DNA of 49,498 nt from Candidatus Gallacutalibacter stercoravium (GTDB lineage Bacteria > Bacillota > Clostridia > Oscillospirales > Acutalibacteraceae), in NCBI GenBank assembly GCA_018716975.1, contig DVJE01000046.1, positions 1 to 49,498 of the forward strand, read 5' to 3'. Under the pieces are notes generated by a model, which worked only from the letters and a program-made list of their open reading frames with translations, was not told the DNA's origin and searched no databases. Position 1 is the stretch's first letter. The number at the start of each line of letters is the position of its first letter. Position numbers and translations under genes: made by a program. Positions 8,256 through 16,513 of the stretch are shown in pieces.

Positions 8256-9689
8256 TTACTCTATTTTTTGCGTTGCGCCCGCGTCATCTTGGGGCGTTTT
8301 CATAATGGGGATAGAGATAATAACGGTGGTTCCTACACCTTCTTCACTTTCAATTTGCAGTGAGCCGGAATGCAACTGCATAATTTCATCGGCAACCGCC
8401 AATCCAATGCCGGATCCTCTTTGGGTCTGATTCGCTTTATAAAACTTTTCTTTTATACGCGGTAAATGAACAGCCGGTATACCGCAGCCGTTGTCGCTGA
8501 TGCTCACGCGCAGCATATCGCCGTCTTCTTTCACATGGATGCTGACCACGCCGTCTTCCAGCGTATATTTTAAAGCATTGTCTATAATATTAACAAAAAC
8601 CTGGCGCAAACGGTTTTTATCCCCCAACACCGGTGGAACCATCTCAGGCTCGTCAAACAAAAGATGCTTTCTTTCTGACAAAGCGCGCTCACGGAACATA
8701 TAAACAGCCTCGTCTAACTCAGCCAGCAGATCAATTTTGTCCACCATAAGCACCATGCGGCCGGTTTGCATACGAGAAAAATCTAACAACTCTTCTACAA
8801 TCCCCGATAAGCGCTCGGATTCATTGATGATAACCCCCATGCCCTTTTCCAACATTTTAGGATCCACATCTTTGCTGATTTGCATGGTTTCTGCCCAACC
8901 CTTAATGGCGGTTAAAGGCGTGCGCAACTCATGGGAAACCGACGAAATAAAGTCATTTTTCATTTTTTCGGCTACGCCCAGCTCGTTGGCCATATCATTG
9001 ATGATATCGCACAACTCACCGATTTCATCATCATAATGCTTATTGATTCGGGCGTTAAAATCGCCTTGGGCAATCCGTTTGGCCGTAGCGCTGACCTCTT
9101 GAATGGGATTGACAATCGATCGAATAAAATAGGAGCTGGACAGCACCACAAAAAATATAACCATTGTGCCTACCAACAGCAGCCCCGCCACGCTTAAAAA
9201 GATTCGCCTGTCGGCCACTTCGAGCGAAACCACAAACCGAAACGCACCCAAATAAGTATCGCCGGAATAAATTGCTTGGGTTACCGCCATTACCCGTTCG
9301 CCCGAAGAAAGGCGCCCCGTCCAAGTGCCGTAAGCCGATTCCGACTGCCGTGCTTCTTCATAATCCGGCCTTATCTCTTGCTCATCTGGTTCAAAGCCGG
9401 TAGAAGTGGTTACCACCTGATCATTGGAATTAAACACCATTAATTCCATGCGTTCTTTATCTTGAAAATTCTCTACATATTCACGCGCCTGTGTAACAAA
9501 CGCCGACGGGGTCAAGGTTAGGCCGGAAAACGTGCCGGTAAGACCAGAAGCCTGCCCGTTGATCGCTTGCTGAATGCCATTGTAGTAATAATTGCGCACC
9601 GCGTAAGCAAAACAAATAACCAGCGCAATTAAAATAAGCAAAATAAGGCCCAAGCTGTTGAGCAGCCACCTTTTTGTAATTCCCTTCAC
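8256..9689 (-). CDS. Membrane sensor histidine kinase (HAMP-HisKA-HATPase)
   Basis: Two-component sensor. Domains in order: a transmembrane segment around residues 7-30, an extracytoplasmic sensor region to about 163, a second membrane segment (about 164-188), HAMP, a HisKA domain with phospho-acceptor His253 (SSVSHELRTP), and HATPase_c with N, G1 (DNGCGIP) and G2 (GSGIGLAV) boxes. GTG 9689 is preferred to the upstream ATG (9728) because GGGGGGAG sits just before it. It follows its response regulator by about 50 bases, and that gene follows a lipoprotein by about 30, suggesting one signalling unit. The PhoR/WalK-like layout does not reveal the stimulus. Confidence 0.93.
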   Translation of the reverse strand: MKGITKRWLLNSLGLILLILIALVICFAYAVRNYYYNGIQQAINGQASGLTGTFSGLTLTPSAFVTQAREYVENFQDKERMELMVFNSNDQVVTTSTGFEPDEQEIRPDYEEARQSESAYGTWTGRLSSGERVMAVTQAIYSGDTYLGAFRFVVSLEVADRRIFLSVAGLLLVGTMVIFFVVLSSSYFIRSIVNPIQEVSATAKRIAQGDFNARINKHYDDEIGELCDIINDMANELGVAEKMKNDFISSVSHELRTPLTAIKGWAETMQISKDVDPKMLEKGMGVIINESERLSGIVEELLDFSRMQTGRMVLMVDKIDLLAELDEAVYMFRERALSERKHLLFDEPEMVPPVLGDKNRLRQVFVNIIDNALKYTLEDGVVSIHVKEDGDMLRVSISDNGCGIPAVHLPRIKEKFYKANQTQRGSGIGLAVADEIMQLHSGSLQIESEEGVGTTVIISIPIMKTPQDDAGATQKIE

Positions 9690-9741
9690 CGCGTCTCCCC
9701 CCTTTGAACACCGAGGTATCCAATGCAAAACAAAGCAGAAC

Positions 9742-10443
9742 TTAAGCCTCCCACTTATAGCCCAAACCCCAAACAGTTACAATATGCTTGGGATCGGAAG
9801 GCTCATCCTCTATCTTCATACGCAAGCGCCGCACATTCACATCTACTATTTTTTCTTCACCAATATAGGCCTCGCCCCATACATGGTTTAAGATATCGGT
9901 TCGATCCAAAGCAGCCCCAGGATTGCTGAAAAAATATTCCATTATCTGGAACTCCACTTGGGTCAAAACAATCATAATACCATTCTTTTCCAAAGTACGG
10001 TTGCGCAAATTGAGCACAAACTCCCCAGAGCGAATTTCCTCATGAAAATGGTTATCCTCCCGCACCTGCGCCAGCGCAACCCTTCGATACAGCGCATCTA
10101 CGCGGGCCACCAGCTCCGACGGGCTAAAGGGCTTGGTCACATAATCGTCTGCACCCAGCATGAGGCCGCTTACTTTATCCATTTCTTGTGTACGGGCCGT
10201 TAGCATAATAATGCCAAGGCTACTGCTGCGCTTGCGCAGCTCTTTACAAACCGCTAAACCGTCCATCCCCGGCATCATAATATCCAAAACAGCTACGTCA
10301 AAGCTATCGGGCGCTTCTAAAAATTTGCGCACCGCCTCTTCGCCGTCGCCTGCCTCTACCACTTCATATCCGCCGCGCTGCAAGTTGATCTTTACAAATT
10401 CGCGGATTGTCTCTTCATCTTCCGCCACTAGAATTTTTTTCAT
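9742..10443 (-). CDS. OmpR/PhoB-family response regulator
   Basis: DNA-binding response regulator partnered with the adjacent histidine kinase. The receiver domain carries acidic residues Glu8-Asp9, phospho-acceptor Asp54 (VLDIMMPGMDG), Thr82 and Lys104 (TKPF). A C-terminal winged helix begins near residue 130 (SGEFVLNLRNRTLEKNG) and ends with IVTVWGLGYKWEA. I start it at ATG 10443, where GAGAGGCGG lies 5 bases upstream and the product begins MKKILVAEDE; a longer frame to 10509 exists but adds an atypical tail. The regulon is unknown. Confidence 0.94.
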   Translation of the reverse strand: MKKILVAEDEETIREFVKINLQRGGYEVVEAGDGEEAVRKFLEAPDSFDVAVLDIMMPGMDGLAVCKELRKRSSSLGIIMLTARTQEMDKVSGLMLGADDYVTKPFSPSELVARVDALYRRVALAQVREDNHFHEEIRSGEFVLNLRNRTLEKNGIMIVLTQVEFQIMEYFFSNPGAALDRTDILNHVWGEAYIGEEKIVDVNVRRLRMKIEDEPSDPKHIVTVWGLGYKWEA

Positions 10444-10474
10444 GTTACCGCCTCTCTTTCCCTTTTCTATCCGG

Positions 10475-11875
10475 TTAAGAAACCAGCTGAAAATTTTTGC
10501 GAACTTCATTCATAGTTATGGACCATTTTAAATCCGCGCGCCCAACCTTAGCGGCATATACCGTATCGCCTTTTTCTTGCAATAATTCAAAGCCTTCTAC
10601 GCCGTTTTCGCCCCATTCCCTTTTAGAAAAGAGTTGGATGGTCAGCAACTCGTCGCCTTGGCTGCCTACCCCAAACAGGTCTTCTTCATATACGTAAAAA
10701 GTAAGCGAACGTTTATCGCTTTCCATTCTTGCTGTTACATCGTTAATCCAGCTGTTGCTAATATCAAACCAATAGCCATCGGCAGCGTTAATAATCATAG
10801 AGCGTTTGGGCTCTAGCTCTTGTAGCTCAATGTCAAAATTACACCATTGGGTAATCATGCAGGCGCCTGATGCCTCCCGCTGGCCTCGGTACCCCTGCAT
10901 GGGGGAAACCACAGGGATCTCAATGAGACCATCGCCATCCATATCCATCGACACCGTAGACATGGAGCGCTGCGATATGTTATCGTACGCCACCAGGCAT
11001 TCTTGATTCTTATCCCAGTACACCAACTGGGTAAAAAGCGTATTGCTCTGCTGGGTGGAATCCAACACAACGCCCACTTGCTCCCGATCTATCCCGCCAA
11101 AAATCACGGATAAATACCGCGTGGTATCAGGATTCAAATCCACCGTACCCGTAGAAACCAACTCGCGCGTTTCTTCCTCCATTTGCCAAAGACGGGCTGA
11201 TGCTGGAACCGTTTGCGTTACCGGCACATCCTCCTCTGTTTCCGGCGTTACCGTTATGGTAGAGCTTACCGAAATAGCCAACAAATCGCTTTTTCCATCG
11301 GCCGTGATATCAGCCATTACCAGTTCCGCATAAGTATCCTGCACCTGTTCTTCCCCCAGCGTTTCGGCGCCTTCTGCAAAAGAATAAATGGAAAAAACAT
11401 TCGCAGAGTTATCATAAGAGGCATTCCAACCTACAACAATCTCTTGTTTGCCGTCACCATCCATATCGCCGAAACAAACGCGATCAACTGCTAAACCGGT
11501 GCTTTTTTCCGGATTCTGAAAACGCCCAATAACCTCCCATTCGCCGGTTGCACCGTTCTGATCCATCACCAACATGGTAATTCCCGTTGTGGTATTTTGC
11601 ACCGTGGAGGGCGTTGCGTAAAAGGCGATAGCCTCGTCTTCTCCATCGCCGGTAATATCGTGCATAATCACTGCCGAACGGTATTCTCCGTTTTGCGGAT
11701 ATTTATATGTAACGCTGGAACCAACCGTTTTTTCAATATCTTGTTGCACACCGGCCTTGGCTCCCGTAGCCTTGGGCGGACGCATCAAATTTTGGGTATC
11801 GCCCCCAAAAATGGAACAGCCCGTCAATTGTGCAACCAACAGGCAGCAGAGCGCTATGAGGAACCCTTTTTTCAT
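10475..11875 (-). CDS. Putative lipoprotein with FG-GAP/VCBS-like repeats
   Basis: I do not recognise a named family. The product starts at ATG 11875 (AAAGGCGGCGG upstream), has a lipoprotein signal peptide with lipobox L-T-G-Cys20, and is about 466 residues. Four or more Asp/Gly-rich segments (DITGDGEDEAIA, DMDGDGKQEIVVG, DITADGKSDLLAI, DMDGDGLIEIPVV) resemble the calcium-binding loops of FG-GAP/VCBS beta-propeller repeats. It is probably anchored outside the cytoplasmic membrane. It is the first gene before a response regulator/histidine kinase pair (31-base gap), so it may supply or bind the ligand; that is inference from position only. Confidence 0.8.
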   Translation of the reverse strand: MKKGFLIALCCLLVAQLTGCSIFGGDTQNLMRPPKATGAKAGVQQDIEKTVGSSVTYKYPQNGEYRSAVIMHDITGDGEDEAIAFYATPSTVQNTTTGITMLVMDQNGATGEWEVIGRFQNPEKSTGLAVDRVCFGDMDGDGKQEIVVGWNASYDNSANVFSIYSFAEGAETLGEEQVQDTYAELVMADITADGKSDLLAISVSSTITVTPETEEDVPVTQTVPASARLWQMEEETRELVSTGTVDLNPDTTRYLSVIFGGIDREQVGVVLDSTQQSNTLFTQLVYWDKNQECLVAYDNISQRSMSTVSMDMDGDGLIEIPVVSPMQGYRGQREASGACMITQWCNFDIELQELEPKRSMIINAADGYWFDISNSWINDVTARMESDKRSLTFYVYEEDLFGVGSQGDELLTIQLFSKREWGENGVEGFELLQEKGDTVYAAKVGRADLKWSITMNEVRKNFQLVS

Positions 11876-11925
11876 AATGTAACCGCCGCCTTTCTTGCCA
11901 TTTAGGCTTACTGCCACACTATAAC

Positions 11926-11954
11926 AGTATAATATATATTCGGGTGCCGGTCAA
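11926..11954 (-). promoter_or_regulatory. Promoter of the lipoprotein-two-component unit
   Basis: Minus-strand TTGACC (11949-11954), a 17-base spacer, and TATACT (11926-11931), about 50 bases before the lipoprotein ATG. Both boxes are near consensus. Confidence 0.7.
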
Positions 11955-12055
11955 TTCCTCAGCAGCGCCCTTTTTCACATGCCGCAGGCAGAATTCCGGC
12001 ACGCCGGGAAATAAATGCTTTCTTCATTTAAGAAGAACTAGAATCCATCTCCTGT

Positions 12056-12856
12056 TTATAAAAAAAGCAGGAGGCTGACCGCCATAACCACCATGCCGGA
12101 TATAAGACCATATAAGGATAAGTGATGCTCGCCGTATTCCCTGGCCGCAGGCAAAAGTTCGTCAAACGAAATAAAAACCATGATACCTGCCACAGCTGCA
12201 AAAATAAGGCCGAAAATCACGTCGTTCATAATGGGCATTAGAAGTAGCCAGCCCACCATCGCACCCAGAGGTTCCGCTAATCCAGATAAAAAGGAATAGC
12301 GAAAGGCTTTTCGTTTAGAACCGGTCGCCTGATAAATCGGAACAGAAACCGCTATGCCCTCTGGTATATTATGAATAGCGATGGCGGCTACAATTGGCAG
12401 GGCAACGCTTGGCTCTTGTAGGGCAGAAACAAATGTTGCCAATCCCTCTGGAAAATTATGAATCGCAATTGCTAAGGCGGTAAAAAGTCCTGTGCGCATC
12501 AGTTTCGTATGCGGCGGCAGCGCCTGTTGCTCCGCTTCTACCGATTTTACCTCATGCGGATTTTCTTCCGAAGGAATTAATTTATCGATCACCGCAATAA
12601 CCAGCATGCCGCCAAAAAAGGCCAGAACAGTGGCCCAACTACCCATCCGTTGCCCTAGCTGCGCAACCAGAGTATTTTGCGCTTCAAAGAATATTTCTAT
12701 CATCGAAACATAAATCATAACACCGGCGGAAAAGCCCAAGCTTACCGACAAAAATTTTGTATTGGTGCGCTTTGCTAAAAAAGCAATGCAGCTACCAATA
12801 CCGGTGCTTAAACCGGCAACCAATGTTAAAATAAAGGCAAGCAATATATTGTTGAT
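12056..12856 (-). CDS. zupT: ZIP-family metal transporter (ZupT-like)
   Basis: Membrane carrier that imports divalent metal, usually zinc, sometimes iron or manganese. The two signature helices HNFPEGLATF and HNIPEGIAVS hold the His/Glu metal site. There are about eight hydrophobic segments and a charged His-containing loop (around residues 95-120). Start choice is unusual. The first standard in-frame codon is TTG 12844, 19 bases from the GGAGG at 12864-12868. ATC at 12856 lies at ideal 7-base spacing and gives x-N-N-I-L-L-A-F, matching the usual ZupT N-terminus, so I tentatively use ATC. A promoter with an overlapping inverted repeat lies upstream, suggesting metal-responsive control. Confidence 0.9.
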   Translation of the reverse strand: MNNILLAFILTLVAGLSTGIGSCIAFLAKRTNTKFLSVSLGFSAGVMIYVSMIEIFFEAQNTLVAQLGQRMGSWATVLAFFGGMLVIAVIDKLIPSEENPHEVKSVEAEQQALPPHTKLMRTGLFTALAIAIHNFPEGLATFVSALQEPSVALPIVAAIAIHNIPEGIAVSVPIYQATGSKRKAFRYSFLSGLAEPLGAMVGWLLLMPIMNDVIFGLIFAAVAGIMVFISFDELLPAAREYGEHHLSLYGLISGMVVMAVSLLLFL

Positions 12857-12904
12857 AGTCCCACCTCCCTTTCGCTATCTTGTTTCAACCCGGTTAATGG
12901 GTCT

Positions 12905-12934
12905 ACTATAAATCTATTGATAATGAATTGTCAA
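12905..12934 (-). promoter_or_regulatory. Promoter and putative operator of the ZIP transporter
   Basis: Minus-strand TTGACA (12929-12934), an 18-base spacer, and TATAGT (12905-12910). An imperfect inverted repeat with TTGA...TCAA ends at 12917-12934 (14 of 18 positions symmetric) overlaps the -35 box. It resembles AT-rich Fur/Zur/MntR operators but matches no consensus exactly. Confidence 0.55.
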
Positions 12935-13034
12935 GAAAACGACACAAACAACCAAAATGAATTAGGCCATTTATGTTCCTCACAGCGCCCTGGCATAGCT
13001 TTTGCAGCCGCTCGCAACTTATTCTTTCATACGC

Positions 13035-13074
13035 AAAAGGCTTGCCGCTTGTTTCATTCTAGCGGCAAGCCTTT
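13035..13074 (-). terminator. Terminator after the DUF4358 gene
   Basis: Inverted repeat AAAGGCTTGCCGCT / AGCGGCAAGCCTTT (arms 13035-13049 and 13061-13074) ends in a short T run on the minus strand, just downstream of the DUF4358 stop codon. Confidence 0.6.
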
Positions 13075-13086
13075 GTGGTTCATCGT

Positions 13087-13557
13087 TTAGTGCACATAGC
13101 TTTGATAAATCTCCGTCAATTTTTCGCCCTCTGCCCCTACAATCATGCTAACAAAATTACCGTTTTGCGTAACTTCGCATTTTTCAATAATTGCATATTG
13201 CTCGGGCAGATAGTCGATATTTTGGGCAAGCTTCGCATCATAACGAGCGTCCAATTTTTCTTTTACGCGCGAGGCCGCATCGGCGTCTTTGGCCTCTATT
13301 AGAATAATCTCTTCGCATTTAATGCCCGTTGCATCCATAACGCCGGCATATTGTACCACGTCATCCATAGAGATACCATAGTTGGTCAAAACGCTATCAT
13401 CCACCGCGATGGTATTCTCTAACGTAACCTGTTCCTGCATATCGGTTAAAACAGCGGATAAATCAACATTTTCATTGGTTGCCGTCTGTTGGGAACATCC
13501 AGCCACAAACACGGCCAGCAACAAGCACACCACGCTTACTATCTTTTTCATCATCAT
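13087..13557 (-). CDS. DUF4358 family lipoprotein
   Basis: A 156-residue protein with a lipoprotein signal peptide ending V-A-G-Cys21. The body matches the DUF4358 pattern common in Clostridia: an N-terminal acidic segment, a VTLENTIAVDD region, an E-x-I-L-I-E-A-K-D-A strand followed by a helix (ASRVKEKLDARYDAKL), and a closing strand around FVSMIVG. Function unknown. It lies about 30 bases downstream of the SGNH-hydrolase lipoprotein; this pairing suggests a shared envelope role. Several start codons are stacked (ATGATGATG), so the exact start is uncertain by one or two residues. Confidence 0.85.
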   Translation of the reverse strand: MMMKKIVSVVCLLLAVFVAGCSQQTATNENVDLSAVLTDMQEQVTLENTIAVDDSVLTNYGISMDDVVQYAGVMDATGIKCEEIILIEAKDADAASRVKEKLDARYDAKLAQNIDYLPEQYAIIEKCEVTQNGNFVSMIVGAEGEKLTEIYQSYVH

Positions 13558-13587
13558 CCATCCTTTTTGCTTGTTTCTTCTAAAATA

Positions 13588-14469
13588 TTATGCACCTGTA
13601 TGCTTTGCCAAATAATCAATCCATACTTGGCAGCCCGTATCGGTAAAATGAATTCCCATATCATCGGGGTCGCTACAATATTCGCGAATCAGTCCTCCCG
13701 TTTCATCGGTTAATACCGAAGCCACATCTATATAATTGTACCCATTTGTAGCGCACATAGCGGCCAGTTTTTCATTATACGCAGTCAGATTTGCGTTGTT
13801 TAAATCTTCCTGCTGCCGTCCGTCTACCATAGGCGTGGCTGACTGCACATAAAACACAGCGTTTGGACTTTTTGCCTGAATATTTTTTAGCAAGGTTTGC
13901 ATATTGTCAACCGACTGATCGATTCCATAAAGCCCTACGTCGTTCATTCCCAGCATAATATACACTTTTTGCGCGCCGGAGGCCGCCACCGCATCTTCCA
14001 GCAGCATCTTGGTGCCCTGGTAAGTGGGATGAACAGACTTATCGCTTACTTCCCACAAAGCGTTGCCGCTGCCCAAGCTGCCGGCTGTTAAAAATTGCGC
14101 CTGGCCCAGCGGATAATTGTTTTGCTGTTTTTGCGCCTGGATATACAACTGCAATTTCAGAGAAACAGAATCTCCAATAAACACCGCATCATCAAAAAAA
14201 CTTGGTTCCACCGGGCTTGACTCGCTGACCGCGTTCGCCGGCGTAACATGTTCGCCGCCCGATGGGTTTTCAGCTTCTGAAGAATCACCGGCAGACGCCT
14301 CTTGAGACTGCGACGAAATGTTGTCTTGCTGCGATACAGCCGGCACCTCTGAAGAACCCTGCCCACTTACCGAAGATTCAGAGGCACCGCCAGAAGCACA
14401 GCCGGCCAACAAGAGCGCTGCCAATAATAGCGCCACAAAACCGTGCCTATATTTATGATACAAACGCAT
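13588..14469 (-). CDS. SGNH/GDSL hydrolase-like lipoprotein
   Basis: Exported lipoprotein (lipobox L-A-G-Cys24) with a long Ser/Glu-rich linker (about 25-90) and a C-terminal SGNH esterase fold. Block I is FIGDSVS with nucleophile Ser101. Block III is LGMNDVG with Asn176. A late DMGIH segment (Asp270, His274) supplies the Asp/His, with one more residue between them than the usual DxxH. Such proteins in Clostridia often remove acetyl groups from cell-surface glycans, but the substrate here is unknown. It is the first gene of a two-gene unit with the DUF4358 lipoprotein. Confidence 0.87.
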   Translation of the reverse strand: MRLYHKYRHGFVALLLAALLLAGCASGGASESSVSGQGSSEVPAVSQQDNISSQSQEASAGDSSEAENPSGGEHVTPANAVSESSPVEPSFFDDAVFIGDSVSLKLQLYIQAQKQQNNYPLGQAQFLTAGSLGSGNALWEVSDKSVHPTYQGTKMLLEDAVAASGAQKVYIMLGMNDVGLYGIDQSVDNMQTLLKNIQAKSPNAVFYVQSATPMVDGRQQEDLNNANLTAYNEKLAAMCATNGYNYIDVASVLTDETGGLIREYCSDPDDMGIHFTDTGCQVWIDYLAKHTGA

Positions 14470-14531
14470 GATACATCCCTCTCATCATATTCTGTAACAA
14501 AAAAATCTGTTTCTACATGCCATACATACTA

Positions 14532-14560
14532 AATCTACCATAGAGTTAGTTAGATGTCAA
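14532..14560 (-). promoter_or_regulatory. Promoter of the SGNH-DUF4358 unit
   Basis: Minus-strand TTGACA (14555-14560), a 17-base spacer, TAGATT (14532-14537). The spacer contains a TAAC direct repeat that might bind a regulator; the divergent MntR-type gene starts 150 bases away. Confidence 0.5.
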
Positions 14561-14707
14561 CGCCACAAAGATTACGAACAGGGGTTCGCTGCTTTGAGGC
14601 AGCGCTACTGTCAAAATTATAACTTACCCACTTGATAACAAGGCTGGTATTATGATAAACTAATAAAAATATCACAATTATGGGATTGGTAAGAGGGGTG
14701 TCAAGCT

Positions 14708-15082
14708 TTGCAGATTCATGAATCCGCCGAGAACTATTTGGAAACCATTTTGATACTAAAAAAACGGCTGGGGCAAGTTCGTTCGATCGACATCGCCAGC
14801 GAGCTCTCCTTTTCCAAACCAAGTGTTAGCGTTGCAATGAAAAACCTGCGCACCAACGGATATATCTCTGTTGATAAAGATGGATATATTACGCTACTGG
14901 AAAAGGGAAAAGAAATCGCAGAAAAAATATATGAGCGCCACACACTTATTTCAGACTGGCTCACCACCATTGGTGTCGATCCCCAAATCGCTGCAGAGGA
15001 CGCCTGCCGTATTGAGCATGTTATCAGCAGCGAAACCTTTGAAGCCCTAAAGGCGCACACACAAAAGGGAATGAACCAATAG
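14708..15082 (+). CDS. MntR/DtxR-family metal-dependent transcriptional regulator
   Basis: DNA-binding metalloregulator of iron or manganese genes. The winged helix (residues about 5-70: SIDIASELSFSKPSVSVAMKNL) is followed by the dimerisation domain with Glu-Arg-His and EDACRIEHVIS, matching the MntR ligands His77, Glu99, Glu102 and His103. At the MntR Asp8 position there is Asn9 (E-N-Y-L-E), with the following Glu kept. It lacks the DtxR SH3 domain and at 124 residues is slightly short for MntR. It starts at TTG 14708 behind AGAGGGGTG. The ZIP transporter about 2 kb away is a plausible target, but this is unproven. Confidence 0.88.
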   Translation: MQIHESAENYLETILILKKRLGQVRSIDIASELSFSKPSVSVAMKNLRTNGYISVDKDGYITLLEKGKEIAEKIYERHTLISDWLTTIGVDPQIAAEDACRIEHVISSETFEALKAHTQKGMNQ

Positions 15083-15104
15083 CAGGTTGCTTTTATATAA
15101 TTGT

Positions 15105-15142
15105 GGGGCTGTTGCTGCTCGTATCATGCAACAGCCCCTTTA
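15105..15142 (+). terminator. Terminator after the MntR-type gene
   Basis: Perfect stem GGGGCTGTTGC / GCAACAGCCCC (15105-15115, 15128-15138) followed by TTTATAT. Confidence 0.75.
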
Positions 15143-15271
15143 TATGCACAAGTTGGAAACCACATACAGCATACTACAATTGGCCTTTTCGTTTCGCTGC
15201 GGCTCACCATCCCGTAAGGGAAACTTTTGTGAAAATGTATGCGTAAATTCTCTAAAAATAAATAGCATTAC

Positions 15272-15309
15272 AAAAGCGCCCGAGTGTCAACAGGCACCCG
15301 GGCGCTTTT
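15272..15309 (-). terminator. Terminator after rplL
   Basis: Stem AAAAGCGCCCG.GTG / CAC.CGGGCGCTTTT (15272-15286, 15295-15309), just beyond the rplL stop on the minus strand. Between this and the previous terminator (about 15143-15271) I see no gene. Confidence 0.7.
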
Positions 15310-15320
15310 AACGGAAAAAC

Positions 15321-15701
15321 TTATTTCACTTCAACTTCCGCACCAGCATCGGCCAGCTTGGTCTTCAAAGCTTCAGCATCTTCCTTGGAGATGCCTTCCT
15401 TAACAGGCTTCGGAGCCTCGTCTACCAGAGCCTTAGCTTCCTTCAGGCCCAGGCCGGTTACTTCGCGCACAACCTTGATAACAGCGATCTTGTTGGCGCC
15501 AGCAGCCTTCAGGATAACATCAAACTCGGTCTTCTCTTCAGCAGCAGGAGCAGCAGCGCCAGCAGCAGGAGCAGCGGCAACAGCTACAGGAGCAGCAGCA
15601 GAAACGCCGAACTCCTCTTCCAGAGCCTTAACCAGCTCGCTGAGTTCCAAAACGGTAAGAGCCTTAACATCTTCAATCAGCTTAACAACTTTATCAGACA
15701 T
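15321..15701 (-). CDS. rplL: Ribosomal protein L7/L12
   Basis: Stalk protein of the large ribosomal subunit that recruits translation GTPases. An N-terminal dimerisation helix ([20 protein letters not shown]) leads into an Ala/Pro/Gly-rich hinge (about 35-56) and the C-terminal domain with [20 protein letters not shown] and [16 protein letters not shown]. At 126 residues it is standard. It lies 70 bases downstream of rplJ, in the usual rplJL order, and ends before a terminator. The repetitive GCA/GCAG stretches are only hinge codons. Confidence 0.98.
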   Translation of the reverse strand: MSDKVVKLIEDVKALTVLELSELVKALEEEFGVSAAAPVAVAAAPAAGAAAPAAEEKTEFDVILKAAGANKIAVIKVVREVTGLGLKEAKALVDEAPKPVKEGISKEDAEALKTKLADAGAEVEVK

Positions 15702-15772
15702 GTTGAAACCTCCAAATTAATAATTTGATAGTCAACCAGTAGCAACTGGCATAAAAAACATACGAAACGCGA

Positions 15773-16303
15773 TTAAGCGCTTTGCTTTTCGGCGATGGCA
15801 TTCAAAGCCACAACCAAACCCTTGAGCGTTCCATTCAGAACGGTGACAAAACCAGAAATCGGCGCATTCAAGCCGCCCAGAGCACGAGCAACCAACACCT
15901 CTTTCGAGGGCAGCTCCGCCAGCTCTTTTACACCGTTCACATCCAAAGCCTTGCCTTCTACAAAGCCCGCTTTGGTCTTAAAGGTTTTGCTGGTTTCTGC
16001 ATACTTGCTCAAAATCCTTGCAGCAGCAGCATAATCCTCTTTGCTGGTGGCCAAAGCCGTTGTACCTTCCAGCACCGGATCCAAACCTTCGATACCGGCC
16101 TCTTTAGCAGCACGGGACAACAGTGTGTTCTTTACAACTGTATATTCCACGCCGGCCTCTCGCAGCTCCTTACGCAGCTTAGTATCATCGGCCACATTAA
16201 TGCCCTTGTATTCAACGACAACACCGGAGCAAGATTCCTTTAGCCTTGCAGCCAAATCTGCAACGATTTGCTTCTTTTGCTCTAAAATCTTAGCACTTGG
16301 CAA
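15773..16303 (-). CDS. rplJ: Ribosomal protein L10
   Basis: Binds 23S rRNA and anchors L7/L12 dimers at the stalk base. Landmarks are VVVEYKGINVADDTKLRKELREAGVEY-type sequence near residues 29-55 and YTVVKNTLLSRAAKEAG. The C-terminal helix (KGLVVALNAIAEKQSA) binds L7/L12. 176 residues, normal. It is preceded by an L10-leader RNA and its own strong promoter, so rplJL can be expressed separately from rplKA and is probably autoregulated by the L10-L12 complex. Confidence 0.98.
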   Translation of the reverse strand: MPSAKILEQKKQIVADLAARLKESCSGVVVEYKGINVADDTKLRKELREAGVEYTVVKNTLLSRAAKEAGIEGLDPVLEGTTALATSKEDYAAAARILSKYAETSKTFKTKAGFVEGKALDVNGVKELAELPSKEVLVARALGGLNAPISGFVTVLNGTLKGLVVALNAIAEKQSA

Positions 16304-16352
16304 ATGTATTCACCTCCATCACACAAGTAGCAGCTGTGCCTACATACAAAAA

Positions 16353-16470
16353 GCCCTTCCCACATACCGCGAGAAGGGCATAGATAAACAAAGCTCTATC
16401 TATAGCGCATTCCCTCGGCAGGCGGGTAACACCCATTATGCAGATAGCACCTGCTGTCTTTGGAAAAGAC
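16353..16470 (-). promoter_or_regulatory. Ribosomal protein L10 leader with attenuator
   Basis: The minus-strand 5' UTR of rplJ carries the L10-leader landmarks GACAGCAGGTGC (around 16447-16459) and CCTGCCGAGG (16413-16422), whose CAGG/CCTG parts can pair. A following hairpin GCCCTTC / GAAGGGC (16353-16379) with a T run can act as terminator. This matches the known Bacillota leader to which L10(L12)4 binds to repress rplJL. Confidence 0.88.
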
Positions 16471-16478
16471 CAATAGTT

Positions 16479-16507
16479 ATTATAAAAGAAAAACCAAAGC
16501 TTGTCAA
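16479..16507 (-). promoter_or_regulatory. rplJL promoter
   Basis: Minus-strand consensus TTGACA (16502-16507), exactly 17 bases, then consensus TATAAT (16479-16484): an ideal sigma-A promoter, between the rplA stop and the L10 leader. Confidence 0.88.
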
Positions 16508-16513
16508 GCTACA

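Noticed and set aside
14538-14554. TAAC repeats in the SGNH promoter spacer as a DtxR box
   Set aside because: They do not form the TTAGG-type palindrome; only a loose resemblance, so no operator is called.
15540-15605. Repeated GCAGCAGGA-type units that look like a tandem repeat
   Set aside because: They encode the Ala/Pro/Gly hinge of L7/L12, which is repetitive in every bacterium.
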